A DNA stretch of 5,856 nucleotides from the NCBI GenBank assembly GCA_038222915.1, contig JBBRHH010000403.1, forward strand, positions 1 through 5,856. Direction: 5' to 3'. The translations under genes were made by a program, and so were the position numbers. The stretch is from JBBRHH01 sp038222915. Its GTDB lineage: Bacteria; Planctomycetota; Phycisphaerae; Tepidisphaerales; Tepidisphaeraceae. Positions within the stretch are counted from its first letter, which is position 1; every line of letters begins with the position of its first letter. Under the pieces are notes generated by a model that was not told where the DNA came from, ran no database searches, and worked only from the letters and a program-made list of their open reading frames with translations. This document shows, piece by piece, positions 4,870 through 5,856 of this stretch.

Positions 4870-5856
4870 AAGCCCGCTCCCTGGCGTGCGATTTCGCCGG
4901 CTGGACGGGCGACGCCGTCTTCTTCGTCTTCAGCCGATGGACCAGTGCTTGCGGGGAGGCCCACACTTGCGGCTTTCCACTGGCGATAGAGGCCGACCAA
5001 GCCGTCGGGCATGAAGAGGACGACGGCAATGAAGAGGCCGCCCTGGACGAACGGCCAGGCATTGGGCAGATGGCTGGTGAGGAAGCTGCCGAGGTAATTG
5101 ACGATGATAGCGCCTAGGACTGCGCCGCTGAGAGTGCCGCGGCCGCCGAAAGCCACCCAGATGACCATCATGATGGACTCGACGGGTTCCATTTTGTATG
5201 GGGTGATGATGCCGTTCTGGGGCGTGTAGAGCATGCCACCGAGGCCGGCCATCATCGCACCGGCGACGAAAGCGAAGAGCTTTAACGTGACGGGTTGATA
5301 ACCCGCGAATCGAAGGCGGCCTTCGTTGTCACGAACGGCAACGAGGAGACGGCCCAACCGAGAGGCGGCGGTGTATTTGCAAAAGAAATAGGTACCCGCG
5401 AGGCAGGCGACGCTGATGAGGTAGAGGCCGAGGCGGCCAGAATTGCTGCTGAGGTTGAAGCCGCCGAGGGAGACGAAGTTGGTCAGCCCGTTAGTTCCGC
5501 AGAGTCGGGTTTCGTTGCGGCGGAAGATGAGAACAGCGCCGACGGTGGTCGCCTGGGTAATGATGGAAAAGTAGACACCGCGAACACGGCTTCGGAAGGT
5601 GAAGTAGCCGAATACAAAGGCAGCGAGGCCGGGGATGACCAGACCCAGAAGAACAGCGACGGGGAGGGTGCGGAAGGGCTCCCAGAAGGTCGGAAGCTTA
5701 AAGCCGCTGACTTCGGACGTCACCACGAAGAGGCAGCGGGGTATGCCGTCGCCGTCGAGTGGACCATGGAGGGCCATGTGCATGCCGATGGCATAGCCGC
5801 CGAAGCAGAAGAACATCGCCTGAAAGAGCGTAAGCAGGCCGGTGTAGCCCCAGACG
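4866..5856 (-). CDS. urtC: Urea ABC transporter permease UrtC (5' end outside window)
   Basis: The C-terminal 329 codons of a LivM-type membrane permease forming the urea channel with UrtB. The frame stays open to the right edge, beginning VWGYTGLLTL, and matches the family up to the border, so the true start is beyond 5856. Using fragment numbering: an early helix GYAIGM, hydrophobic helices near 64-88, the conserved GVYFSIITQA (93-102), NGLTNF (122-127), VRDNEGRLRFAGY (174-186, the cytoplasmic EAA-like loop contacting the ATPases), KLFAFVAGAMMAGLGGMLY (192-210), IWVAFGGRGTLSGAVLGA (232-249) and FMPDGLVGL (281-289). A poorly conserved acidic tail (AEDEEDG) follows the last helix. It overlaps urtD by 4 nt. 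Nothing suggests damage in the visible part. Confidence 0.94.
   Translation of the reverse strand, partial: VWGYTGLLTLFQAMFFCFGGYAIGMHMALHGPLDGDGIPRCLFVVTSEVSGFKLPTFWEPFRTLPVAVLLGLVIPGLAAFVFGYFTFRSRVRGVYFSIITQATTVGAVLIFRRNETRLCGTNGLTNFVSLGGFNLSSNSGRLGLYLISVACLAGTYFFCKYTAASRLGRLLVAVRDNEGRLRFAGYQPVTLKLFAFVAGAMMAGLGGMLYTPQNGIITPYKMEPVESIMMVIWVAFGGRGTLSGAVLGAIIVNYLGSFLTSHLPNAWPFVQGGLFIAVVLFMPDGLVGLYRQWKAASVGLPASTGPSAEDEEDGVARPAGEIARQGAGL
4877..4882 (-). promoter_or_regulatory. Ribosome binding site of urtD
   Basis: AGGGAG lies inside the urtC 3' end, seven nt before the urtD ATG. It supports that start at the ATGA overlap. Confidence 0.7.

Overview
The window is one tightly packed block of genes on the minus strand of a GC-rich bacterial genome. 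It is a urea-uptake and urease operon. In transcription order (high to low coordinates) it holds urtC (5' end outside the window), urtD, urtE, ureD, a fused ureAB, a VapBC-type toxin-antitoxin pair, and ureC running off the left edge. Intergenic gaps run from overlaps to 40 nt, and I see no convincing plus-strand gene. The host cannot be named from sequence alone. The fused gamma-beta subunit, the Urt transporter genes upstream of ureD and the vapBC pair would fit a soil or freshwater bacterium of the Planctomycetota/Acidobacteriota/Verrucomicrobiota kind, but this is a weak guess.

The genes form one pathway. UrtC is a membrane permease, and UrtD and UrtE are the ATPases of an ABC importer for urea. 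UreD is a nickel-insertion chaperone, UreAB supplies the gamma and beta subunits, and UreC is the catalytic alpha subunit. urtA, urtB and the rest of urtC should lie beyond the right edge. The rest of ureC, and perhaps ureE/F/G, should lie beyond the left edge.

The main discovery candidate is in ureC. The reading frame meets a TGA at codon 323 (61..63), exactly where ureases carry the conserved active-site-flap cysteine (Klebsiella aerogenes alpha-Cys319; S. pasteurii alpha-Cys322). Every active-site residue upstream sits at a constant +4 offset from the Klebsiella numbering. After the TGA the same frame resumes urease sequence (His-His-Ile-Asp, Pro-Glu-Asp, Ala-Glu-Ser-Arg-Ile-Arg). A TGA aligned with a conserved Cys and flanked on both sides by in-frame homology is the classic signature of a selenocysteine codon. 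The hypothesis is therefore a selenocysteine-containing urease, which I do not know to have been described. A nonsense mutation or sequencing error is the serious alternative. Possible SECIS hairpins follow the TGA but are only moderately good.

A second oddity is the toxin-antitoxin pair lodged between ureAB and ureC, with a possible promoter of its own. The residues around the TGA also differ from the near-invariant urease flap. Both could mean an altered enzyme or early decay of ureC.
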